Shown here in pieces: positions 10,182 through 20,275 of a stretch of 64,000 nt of DNA. Every line of letters begins with the position of its first letter. Positions within the stretch are counted from its first letter, which is position 1. Made by a program: the position numbers and the translations under genes. Source of the stretch: Morinoia aosen (taxonomy: Eukaryota > Arthropoda > Malacostraca > Amphipoda > Talitridae); the NCBI GenBank assembly GCA_030386875.1, contig JASJYW010000026.1:15208246-15272245 (forward strand), read 5' to 3'. The notes under the pieces are model-generated. The model was not told the DNA's origin. It did no database searches and saw only the letters and a list, made by a program, of their open reading frames with translations.

Positions 10182-12767
10182 GAAAAAAGTTCCAAAATTT
10201 TGACCCTAAAAATAGTTTATTTTTTCTCATTTTATAATGGAAGGTTCATATGATCAATAATATTTTAAGTCATTTACACGTTTTAAATTTTTCATTGTTA
10301 TTTGAATAATGTTTTCACTGTCATTTGATGAATTTTTAGACTAATGATCAGTAAATAATCAAGCATTTTATACATTTCAAAAATTGAAATTTGGTTTAGT
10401 GCTTGAGTTTTAAGGAAAAAGAAAGAAAAACAGTTTATTTTCAATAAAAAACAACTTTATGTGCCTATTTTTCTCTATAATATTCACCGTTCTTGTCTTC
10501 TAATGATTTTCTTTGGATAAACCCAATTTCGTTATCTTCGAAGTAAAACTTGTCCATCATATAGAGGGCATTTGAATGTCCTCGCCCTGAGTTTAATACT
10601 AGCACTTCTCTCAAATTGTTGCATCATTTAACTGTACCTCACAAATATGAATATAAAATATTAAAAATATAAGCAGCGACAAACCTAGTGAGTCGCAACG
10701 CAAATATTGAAAAACTCTTGCACGCTCAATCGTTTGAACCTGAAGTTGAGGGCCGACAGCGTCAGAGCCTTTGTATGGGCCTTCGAACCTCATAACTTCC
10801 GAGATCGGACTGACGCATACCATTATCCGCTTTGAATCATCACTCAAAGAATAATCATCCAAGGGAGGTATCAATGCAAAACGTTAATAATTATGAGTGT
10901 TTAGCAAATTACCAAATGAAGCAATAAAGTTGAACCACTTGCAGGGATTGATGTAAGGGTACAACACTTCTGTTTTAAATTTTTGATTATTTCTTAATAG
11001 GATAACCTGTAAAAAAAGCGCGCATTTCAGAAGAAAAGTGCGCAAAGAAATACAATATTGCTGTCATAGTGTCGCTTCTAACTCAATTTTATGCATGCAT
11101 GTTATTTTTACTATTTAGCTATAGTGTTCACAACATTTTGGATACTTCAATTTCATGAATAGAATAGAGACATTCATTTTCGCTAAGGCCGAATAGCTAA
11201 AAATATTATTTTCCTCAGGTACCGGTAATAGTACTAATGACTGTAGAAAAAAATTGTATAACCTCACTGTTTGAAGTATTTCGGAAATGAAGGTATCATT
11301 GTAATAGAAATATTAATTTATTTGTGGTCACACAAAAGATCTAGAAGGGTAAATTCAAAAGTTGGTGCATCCTCTATTGCAAATAGTTTTACATGCTCAT
11401 TGCCGAAGCATGATTGTTGAGAAATTGATGCTATTTGATATTATTATCACCAATTAAAATTTCTACGTGCTCTGTCAAACTATTCGATCATCCATTGCCG
11501 TTAGTTTTGATGGACTCTGCGCACAAATCTTCAATTATTTCTGTAATGTCACAAAAGTCTTCGAACATGAATTGGTTGGACGACCGTGTAACGCGTGCTA
11601 AAAAGTATCACGCTTTGAACATAAGTTTTCATTTATTCATTTGTATACTAAATGAAATTGGAAAGCGTCATTTTAGAAAAGAGTTTTACGATCATAAAAA
11701 CCAAAAATGGGCAAAGAAAATGTTATTTACAGGCTCTTAGTTGCAAGCCACTGCTCTATTTTCGTAACTTACGAATATAATGTAGGACAGAGAAAATAAT
11801 TTCGAGCAGTTTGTTTCCTAAAAGTTGTAGAAAACGATCATTTGTTTTCAAAATATGAGATAAAGATACTTAGTAGATTAGCATGTTTGGTTTCGTAGTA
11901 CTCATTTCAATAGTCGAAACAAATTATCAAAAGAAAAACAATAAAAAAGCTGTCGCTTTGAGGCGGTAATCGATGTTTCATAATTTTTATAAATACAAAT
12001 TAAAAAACTATAATCCCAGTGACGATGCATTGTTGACACTTTTATTTGTGCGCATTTACGTTGAAATATGAACTTTAGAACTTGCAATGTCAGGGATTAA
12101 TATTGAAAACAAAATGTAGATATAAAAATTTTGCGTTTATGAGTATGAGGTCGTCATTCGACATCTTTTACTCTTACGTATCAAATATGCATATAGACAA
12201 TTTGGAAAAATGATATAGCCTAGCTACATATTTTTTCGTTGAAGTGTATCAAGTGGCTTTGATTAAAGTGAATTGGTCAAATCAAATAATTTACATGTTG
12301 TAGCGAATTAAGATTTTTTAAATGTAAAACATCATGTGAACTTATTCTTGTAAAGTTAATGAATAAACGTCTAGCCAAAATTTTCGAATAGGTAGTCGTA
12401 TTCATCACAAAATAACCATTACGTTTTATTGGACTTCATCTTAAGTGGGTGCAGTTGCCCGTGGGATACATATCATAGATGACATAATTGTTCTTTTTGT
12501 GCTCATGTCACTAGAAAATTAGAGTATTTTATTCACAAATGTAAGCACATAAATTGAATGAATCTTTATTAGCTTTTAGAGAGTCTAAATGAATAAGTCA
12601 TTGAATAATTTTAGATGAATAAGTCATGAATCTAACTTATTACATTTCTCTTTCCGATGAATAATGTTTAAACAAAGTCATGTGTTTGACTGGCAAAATC
12701 TTGATTATCATTAACTTGATATAACGAATTCTTATTTATAGATAAATGTTCTCAATCTAAGCACTTC
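10182..12767. other. AT-rich stretch with an unrecognised minus-strand ORF
   Basis: Mostly non-coding. On the minus strand, 10874-10611 is open for 87 codons (MIPPLDDYSLSDD...). The frame extends upstream to about 10955 across one stop (INPCKWFNFIASFG...). The segment SKRIMVCVSPISEVMRF faintly recalls the end of the kinesin-6 motor domain (RMIVCVNP...VMRFAE), but the match is short and unsupported by neighbours. A plus-strand frame of 101 codons at 11435-11740 has no recognisable domain. No repeat structure was seen. Confidence 0.3.
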
Positions 12768-13115
12768 CCCCTCAGGGGGATACAACTATTGTATCTATGG
12801 GAATTAGCGCTCCCAGGGAAAAATGTGAGCGCCCGAGCTGAGAGTTAGGTAGGCCTTCTTTTTGTTGAAATAAAATGTTTTTGTTATGTTAAGGACCAAC
12901 TTTTTTCGGGTCACTACTGTCCTGTTTTTCAGCACCTCTGACTTTCTTCTTCAACTTTTATCTTATTTCATGAATTTCTTTCCCATCTTACTGTTTCTAT
13001 GCCCTTTCTGCATAGATTCCTCATTTCCTTATCTCCATTCTAAATGGTGCCTTCCTCATTCCTCTCTTCGATACGCTCTATTTTTGATGCGGTTAGGGAG
13101 GCTTGAACTAACTTA
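12768..13115 (+). repeat. Dispersed repeat family A, copy 2
   Basis: This is the most complete-looking member. It starts CCCCCTCAGGGGG and continues AGCGCTCCCAGGG, GCGCCCGAGCTGA, GGTAGGCCTTC, TTTTTGTTGAAA, then GGTCACTACTGTCCTG, TTTTTCAGCACCTC, TTCTTCTTCAACTTT and ATTTCATGAATTTC. Those blocks recur in the same order in the other copies. The class is unknown; no tRNA-like promoter boxes and no poly(A) tail were seen. Confidence 0.55.
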
Positions 13116-13277
13116 TAATCTTAATATTAATCTAAGCACTTCAATGCAAAAAAAATGGTACGTTATTTTACGAACAATATAAGGGAAAAACTAAATTTAC
13201 ATTTCAACTATTTCGCACCACGTTCATAGGATTAAAATTTTAAATGTCTCATAACATTGCAATATATCGTTATATCC

Positions 13278-13738
13278 TTAATTTAACATCAGTACATCAC
13301 ACTGCACACACACACGGCCAAATTGTTGCGGCAGGATAGAAACATCGGAATGACGGCAAAGGAACTTCTCCGCACTCCTTAGTTCATTTACATCCAGCAA
13401 GGGGTTTTTCTTCCCGGAACGTGATCGCAAGGCTAATTTCTTCCTTTGAAAAGACTGGAATTTATTCTGTCTGCTACGGTGTGTGGGGGACAAAAACGAA
13501 TTACTTAAACTGTAAATATTTTTTCCATAAAAATTACTTTTTCGTAAAGCTGAAAGTTTTCTCTTTCTAACGATGTAATTTACGTCCAAATACTGGAAGA
13601 ACTATGGTGTGAAATTATATTTTAATGCGATGTGTAATGCTTTGAACGAGAGTAAGTTCCTTTGAAGTTCCTTTCGACAGTCACGGCGATCCATTTACCT
13701 CCAAAACGTCGTCTGAGGAGCTTGGTGATGCTCTGTCT
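13278..13738 (-). other. Possible two-exon gene fragment
   Basis: On the minus strand, the end of a short open segment (RASPSSSDDVLE) meets GGAG|GTAAAT, a good donor with GT at 13698-13697. An acceptor TTCTTCCAG ends at 13593. Removing the 106-base intron joins the two in frame into a second exon open from 13592 to a TAA at 13278 (YLDVNYIVRKRKL..., ending VCVQCDVLMLN). The upstream frame is closed by TAA near 13738, so any start would need a further exon. The product is basic and serine-rich, with no recognised domain. It may be a transposon-derived or chance frame. Confidence 0.22.
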
Positions 13739-13940
13739 TATCATAGTTCATTCTTCTACTCCACATTGGAAAGCTACGTGAAATTTGCGTTTTCGTGAAT
13801 TGTTCCGTATTAGAACATATTAATAACCTATTTGCTATCATTATTGATCCAAATTAGGGTGCCGATTAAGATTTTGGGGTACGATAGAAATAGTTCATCA
13901 AAATTCGTTCGACTGCTACTACAGTTTCGAAGCGCCATTG

Positions 13941-14457
13941 TGTCCGGTCAGCACAGGGTACAATCTCGCGAATTTCTACACCGCCCAACCCTCTCCCTCC
14001 ACCTCCAAGCAGCTACATAAAGTTGCCATTCGCGCCAATGATTGAACCATGTAGTACTACTGAGGTTTATTAACCTATCTGTTCGTTATACATTTATTAT
14101 TAATCACTGCATTATAATTACTACAAGTACTTAGTAAGTGAATACTTCAGCGGAATACCAAAGTTAACCTGTATTAAATCATTATAATAAGTTTTGACAA
14201 CGACCGCTGGTGTTTGGCTATTCGACCCTCCATCTCGGCACGCAAAAACAGGCATTTTTAAACTTTTTTAAGTTGACCTTTAAACTAACTGAACTTGGCC
14301 TAACCTAACCCAACCTAACCTAACTTAACCGAACCTAAATTAATTTAACCTAACATTTCTGTAGCTGCTCGGAGGTGGTGTTGTAGCTTGGAGGTGGAGG
14401 GAGAGGGTTGGGCGGTGTAGAAATCCTGCGAGGTTGGACCCTGTGCCGTGCGCACGG
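13941..14457. mobile_element. Inverted-repeat element with telomere-like core
   Basis: The left arm, 13941-14017 (includes TACACCGCCCAACCC, CTCCCTCCACCTCCAAG), is the reverse complement of 14382-14457 (CTTGGAGGTGGAGGG, GGGTTGGGCGGTGTA) with few mismatches. A further partial copy of the arm end lies at 14360-14381. The interior is AT-rich and carries a (CCTAA)n-like run. No coding capacity. Likely a non-autonomous terminal-inverted-repeat element; target-site duplications were not found. Confidence 0.6.
14299..14353 (+). repeat. Interstitial telomere-like repeat (CCTAA)n
   Basis: Eleven consecutive pentamers in register, most reading CCTAA and the rest one or two bases away (CCCAA, CTTAA, CCGAA, ATTAA, TTTAA). 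CCTAA is the complement of TTAGG, the telomere repeat of most insects. This short decayed tract is internal, not a chromosome end. Confidence 0.7.
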
Positions 14458-14734
14458 TCATAATTAAGTTCCCTGATATTCTACCTTGCAGTATGGTGGT
14501 CTTATGAAAACTACCGTAGAATCCGAGTTAATAACAGTGCTCATTCAGGCATTATTTCTTTTAAAGGATGGATTTGAGCAATTTCATATTTTCATTTTTG
14601 TTTTAAATGACTACTTCATTTTCTAATAAGTGTTGCTGTCTTTATTGTTTCCGGGTTCTCAAGCTATAATTTACATTTTCAGACTCTCTAGAGTCTAACA
14701 CACAACTCTAATCCTATACAACTGCTAACAGTAA

Positions 14735-14782
14735 AGCGTAATTTCTAATGCGTAATGCGTAAACAGTAATTTCTAATGCGTA
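14735..14782 (+). repeat. Short tandem duplication
   Basis: GTAATTTCTAATGCGTA occurs twice, separated by ATGCGTAAACA. Simple local duplication. Confidence 0.7.
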
Positions 14783-15081
14783 CGATTTTATATCTACTCG
14801 TTTCAAAAAATATCAGTGTGCTGAATCTCCAAGGAAATACGTTGAAACTTGATTGGAAAGAATAAAATTTCATTTTTTGCAGTAAAATATCTCACTGAAG
14901 TTAAACCGTTTGTTTTAGTTAGTTACAAGTTTCATGTAACTATTTACATCATCGAAATGTATATCTAATTTTCGTTTTTCATTCACATCCGGATCAACTC
15001 AACCCCAACGGAACTACCATACAAGCTGCACAATTCACATTCATTTTCAAATGCATTTTTCACAGGGAAACAATGGACAGC

Positions 15082-15114
15082 GCACCACATTTGTGCAAGG
15101 CACAAATGTGGTGC
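15082..15114. other. Perfect 15-bp stem-loop
   Basis: GCACCACATTTGTGC and GCACAAATGTGGTGC are exact reverse complements around a 3-base AAG loop. It lies in otherwise unique DNA. Function unknown. Confidence 0.75.
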
Positions 15115-15334
15115 AAGGTGTATTGGCTTCGTTTTGTGTTTGCGATTGAAGCTCAAGTATTTTTCGAATATCTCAGTTGTGAATACATGTTAATGAGTAA
15201 GAAAGAAAACCACTTCCATTTAGGTCGTAGACGATTTTTGCTACTCATTTCCGTGAAGAAGTCCTGCATGAACATGATATTTTTTCTTCTAATGGCTCTA
15301 TTTTTATCATTGATCACTGTCGAATTCCGTTTCG

Positions 15335-15625
15335 AAGCACGATCCATCTTTTTTCGGTTCACTGCTATCCTTTTCTAAGACACCTGCAACTTCCTTCCTA
15401 AGCTTTCATGTTGTTTGAACTTCCTTCCAGACTTGCTGTTTCATGCGCATCGTGTCCTGTGTAGCAACACAGTCGTGTTACAGCATAGGGGTGGCTTGTG
15501 TGGGAACATTCGTTGTGCATAGATTCCCCGTGTACGTGTCCAATACTCGATGGTCCCTTCACTGTTACTCACTTAACAACGCCGTTGAAGTGACGACTGA
15601 GGTTTAAACTAACGTAAATAATAAA
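15335..15625 (+). repeat. Dispersed repeat family A, copy 3
   Basis: It carries the family blocks CGGTTCACTGCTATCC, GACACCTGCAACTTCC and GAACTTCCTTCC. It then has a right end (GTGTGGGAACATTC, GTGCATAGATTCCCC, ATGGTCCCTTC, TTAACAAC) that matches copy 1. Diverged, same strand as the other copies. Confidence 0.5.
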
Positions 15626-16395
15626 CATAGTAATAATAATCTCCATTTCATTGGAGATCTCGCAACTATTTAACCAGTATTCTATGTGCAACTTTGACAT
15701 GGAGTCTTCTATAACAATGTACCTCTAACTAAATCTATTCAAGTTGTGTTTGACACCATTTTCTCTAACGATAATTAAATTTTCAATTACAACAAGAAGC
15801 AGTTTAAACGCTCACTATAAACTGCCCTGACTAATTTATTTTTCGTGTTCAATAGTAAAATTTATAAACAAATTGACAGACTCGCGATGGCTCCAGCCTC
15901 TCGCTTCTGATTGCTAATTGTTTTTACCTGAGAAAATACCTATTTAGAAAACAGTCCTGTGAATTTAAACCTGTTTTATCGTAGGTACTTGGATGACACT
16001 TCTGTTTTACTTCACTCAAAAGACTAAGCTACTCAATTCTTTCAATCTACTACTAAAAATGACCGTTGTGTGTTTATATGTTTACTAACATCCACGGCCC
16101 GTCAAAAATGACGGGATTCAATACCTTTCTTGAAAAAAATTTCCAGATGAGGATGACAAACAAATATATCCATCCTAACAGTACCCTTAATAAAAATATT
16201 CTTGTCCTTGTGTACTGGTGAAACTCGTATCACATAGACGGTCATCATAACTATCCATATGAGCGCGATAGAGAGGAAGAAGAGGACTCCAAAAACCAAG
16301 GGTATAATTAGGTAGTAGCAGGACCCGTAAAAATTCTACGGACAATCTTATCGTTGAGCTAAGCAAACCCGTAATAAAATTCCGTCATCATTACT

Positions 16396-16452
16396 TAACC
16401 TACGCTGACCTATCATATCCTAACCTCTCCTATCCTAACCGAACGTATCCTG
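16396..16452 (+). repeat. Degenerate telomere-like pentamer tract
   Basis: A run with period 5 (TTAAC CTACG CTGAC CTATC ATATC CTAAC ...) containing several CTAAC units. It is more decayed than the tract at 14.3 kb. Confidence 0.45.
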
Positions 16453-17040
16453 ATAAAATATCAAACATATCAATGCATGTAAGGGACATCTTTCAATGTT
16501 ACACTGAGATTTTCGGTATTCATAATACCGCACACTCAGATATCCTATGTTTCTTAAGAAGCGGACACCAAATGAATTTATAGATAAGTATATAAATAAA
16601 CACACAACACGTATTATTAGGTTAGATTTACATGTTTTGTGCCATGCTCTTAATAAGAGATAGGAAGAAATTAGCACTTGCGGTCTTGGTTTCAGTTCAC
16701 TGATAAATTAATACTTTCATTTTTGTTGTACGAGTGCGGTATAAAAAGTAACTATAAATGAGTCATTTTCAATAAAATCAGAGAGATACAGAGCCTTATA
16801 TATAGTCTCAAATCCGTATGGTGGATACCTAGTTCTGCAGAGCATTGCACATTACAATATACATACACAAGCTCGCAGTTGCTGTCAGTAATGCTGAATT
16901 TCGGTATCCAGGGTATGACACGAATAGCTAAAAGTACTTCTAATTACGGCTCAAAAATACTGTATTCTTGGTGTGTATTACGTACACAAGAAAAAATAAG
17001 TTACATTTGGGGTAAGGTCATGTTCAAAGATCATGTTCAT

Positions 17041-17064
17041 ATCATTGTTCATATGAACAATGAT
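17041..17064. other. Perfect 24-bp palindrome
   Basis: ATCATTGTTCAT followed by its exact reverse complement, with no spacer. It could form a cruciform or be a dimeric protein site; nothing else supports a role. Confidence 0.8.
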
Positions 17065-17921
17065 TTCATAATATTGAGATCGTACTCATTTTGAGCTTGG
17101 CAAATTGTATTGAAATTTGGAAATTTGAATGTGTCTTTAAACCTATTACAATGATTTCTAATTGTAGACTGAGAAGGGGAAGTGTAGGGACGAGCAGTTT
17201 TAAGACACCCGAATGCTGGCTGCGACGAATAAGTTGCTGGAGAACAGTAATGTTCTTTCAAGACTGCTAGCAGCAACTATACACATACAAATTACGCAGC
17301 AAATATCGAGGTCCTCTTGTTTATATTCCATTGTTCGTACACACCGCGTTTGAGCAGCGGTCAAACTTAATCAAAATTATTTATTGCTCCAACTTGAATC
17401 TATTAGTTAAATTAAGGTTACCGAATTGTAGTCTTTTTTTTCAATTTCAGAAGACATGTAAATTTGTCTCATTTAATGTTAATTGTTTCAACCGTTTCAG
17501 CTCTCGAGATGAAACTTTACCGTAACGAAGTGTTGCCTATTAAATACGTTCATCATTGGCGCTCATTTTAATTTAAAAAGTAAGATTTCCTTGAAATTGT
17601 CCATTGAGGAATTTTAACTAAAAAAACATATCCAATTACAAGCTTACATCAAGTAAAAAACCAACCCGTATATGAAGATCTGGCACAGCTGCACATGTGA
17701 TAGATGAGACTTCTCACGAGAACATGGCTCATTACGTGGCATTCGACGCTTTGCATCATTACCGCCAACTGAAGCAACTCTTATCGCACGAAAACCTAAT
17801 AAACATCTTGCATCTGGCAACAACTCGAGACTTGCTTTGCAGCGCTCAACTGCTGATGCGCTGCACGGCGGGAAATTTCATGTTATCATGTATATAAATT
17901 CTAGTGACTTCTCAGTCATCT

Positions 17922-18167
17922 ATGAACATGGATTCCCTGGTGATGTACTTGTGGTACAAACGACGACAACGTAAACAATCCAGGCAATGGGTTCAGCCCA
18001 ATAATCGTTTACGTACAGGAAAAGGTGTAATGAAAACGTTATACCTGTATTTACAGCTGCGTAATGACAAAGAAAATTTCGGAAACTACGCAGGAAGAGG
18101 ACGGTTGCATTCGACGGAGTTGTTAGGAAAGGTGTACCTCAAATTGAAGGGTCTTGACACAAATTTT
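17922..18167 (+). pseudogene. PIF/Harbinger (HARBI1-like) transposase N-terminal fragment
   Basis: The ATG at 17922 opens MNMDSLVMYLWYKRRQRKQ, then RQWVQPNNRLRTGKG, LYLQLRNDKENFGNYAGRG, ELLGKVYLKLKG and DTNF. This is the order seen at the start of HARBI1-like transposases of insects: basic patch, W-V-x-P-x-N-R, L-R-N-D-x-E-x-F-x-N-Y, then the L-L-x-x-V helix before the helix-turn-helix. After DTNF similarity stops abruptly, and the frame runs only 20 codons further to a stop near 18230. The catalytic DDE nuclease part is absent, so this is a 5-prime fragment. The conserved R-M after N-Y is altered to G-R. No inverted ends were identified. Family recognition is by eye from motifs. Confidence 0.5.
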
Positions 18168-20139
18168 CAATTATCGCTTATAGTATGTCTTATATGTTAT
18201 AATGTTAGCTCATTTATCGCTAATAGATGAGAATAGCAACATAATACCATATTGTAAGCAAGATTGTCTACCTCACGCGGTCGCCCAAGCATGCATCACT
18301 TTTCGTAGAAAAATTTCTTAGTATTCTCATGAATAATTCCCTATTAATTATCGTAATATTCATCAATATGAAACCAAAATGGCATTATGGCAAACTGCAC
18401 GGAAGCTGGTGACCATCACCTCGTTGCTCGAAAAAAAATGCAACACGCAGCATTTTGGTTCAACAGGCGAATGAGAACGATTGAAGGCAAGAGTCGGATC
18501 GGGCATCAATTTGATCGATCGGCTATTTTCGCTATTTTTCGCTTGGTTTTCAGAATGATTCGGTTATAGACTAAAAACCCATATAGGAATAGAGAAGAAA
18601 CAAGCGAATTGTTTGAGAAATGAACGAATGTTTTATAGACGCTTTAGCCAGACGCGCATCGGTGAGGTGCGCCGGCAGACACCTAACTTGGGCGTGCGGC
18701 TGCGTCGAAACTATTAGTCAGGACTTCACGTAGTTTTCAACGAACATAGAGCAAACGTAGTTCTTTCGATTTGAGGTGAAGAGAACGAATTTTGCTCAAT
18801 TTGCTGCGGAACGGTGTTCTTATCGAAGACATTAATACCGTCTATTTTAACCTAATTAGGCAACCGCTGTGAAACCGTTGTCACGAACGACTGTTTATCA
18901 GATAGTTCATTTCATGTAGTTCGAACGTTCCCTTTAGTTAAAGACTGCATGAAAGTAATGTACACCACTGCACGTAACCCGTTCAGAATGAGGCCGTTAA
19001 TTTGTGATGCAATTAGTGTAAATCGCTATAAGTGAACTGATTATATGCAACAGCTTGTATTTTTGTTCAATTCATCACTGATAGCGTGGGCTTGCCTACC
19101 AATGGTACAGTCACTGTCTGCGTTGCCTCCTAAATTTTTTCGATCTTAATCATTTGAACGTTTAATACGTAATGTGCAGAAAAATATTAGAAATTTTGGT
19201 TTGATTTCTTCATCTTAAAATTATTTGTTTTCATTATAAATGACCCTTAGTTTTTCAAAAGTTCAACTTTCAATAAAGAAATACGTTGGAAATCCTGGTA
19301 AACACATCATACATTCCTCGTGTTCATGCTCACGAGGCTGTGGAGCACATATCGCAAGTCAAAAAAGTCTGAAAAATAAGTAGAGCATATACTCTGGCTC
19401 TTATTGTATCGGAGGTTGTGGTCGACACTGGAAGGAAAATACAGTATTCTAGCGTGGCAAAAATTGTGTCGAGTAGATGAAAGGGATAAATGGAAACATC
19501 CGTGATGAAAGAAAGGACCAAAAAAAAGACAGAATGATTTGACTTTGGTTTTTGAGGAATTTCCCGTAGATGTTTATCTCTTAGGGATTATAACAAGATC
19601 TAATCTTGTTTAAGGCCCCTTCATCCAGTCAATCTCCCAGGGTCAGAAGAATGTAACCAATAACCAAATTTTTGCATATAAGGTTTATTAGAGGTTATGG
19701 GCGAGACAGTTTCCTTAAGTAGGACCTATAAAGTTCGTAACTGTAATAGAGAGAGGGAGAGAGAACCATGGCAACCGTCCCCTCACGTAACCTTCACCAA
19801 ACAGAAAGAACAGAAGTAATACTAGGCTAATGCAAGATAAAATATATGAAGCGTAATGGCATGATATTTTACATTTATATCACATACACGCCCTCAGGAT
19901 TACAGCAGCATACACAGATCTGAAGGGCGTTCCGACGTTGTACGGGAGGATAAGATACCAGGATATGCTACTGTGGGATTGAACTTGGATTATCACGGCT
20001 CACTTAATCTACCTCCTCATGCTCAAGAATAATGCCCACTAAAGGGATAAAACTTATTATTTACAGGATGTAGCGATTCCAGTGAAAAAACGGGATGGCT
20101 CAAGTTATAGTTTGCAGGATTATTGTCTATGAAATGGAG
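18168..20139. other. Non-coding stretch
   Basis: A GC-rich patch at about 18645-18715 (AGACGCGCATCGG, GTGCGCCGGCAGAC) interrupts the AT-rich sequence and might belong to the end of the Harbinger element, but no matching inverted repeat was found. A 7-bp hairpin (CCTCGTG/CACGAGG) is at 19316-19337, and a short GA-rich run is near 19750. No gene seen. Confidence 0.4.
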
Positions 20140-20275
20140 AATTCTTTTGTTGAGTTAAGGATCATCTTTTACAGTTTACCTACTGTCCTTTTATCAGCGG
20201 CGATTACTTTCCTTTTCGACTATCACCTTGGTTCGCGAGATATTTTCTTGATTTGATATTTGTATGGGCAGGGTA
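20140..20275 (+). repeat. Dispersed repeat family A, copy 4 (partial)
   Basis: It retains the ordered blocks TTCTTTTGTTGAGTTAAGGA, CTACTGTCCTTTTATCAGC, TTACTTTCCTTTTCGAC and ATCACCTTG, which match copies 2, 3 and 5. Both ends are eroded. Confidence 0.45.

Larger units (their letters stand above)
15626..17921. other. AT-rich stretch with telomere-like patch
   Basis: No supported gene. A degenerate period-5 tract related to CCTAA lies at about 16396-16452 (TATCCTAACC repeated). A minus-strand frame ending at 16102 (VFGVLFFLSIALIWIVMM...) would encode one membrane helix but lacks an ATG or other support. A perfect 24-bp palindrome is at 17041-17064. The 66-codon plus frame at 17697-17897 precedes the Harbinger-like fragment and is not recognised. 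Confidence 0.4.

Noticed and set aside
10770-10810. tRNA-like B box (GGTTCGAAGGCC on the minus strand)
   Set aside because: No A box at the proper distance and no cloverleaf could be drawn.
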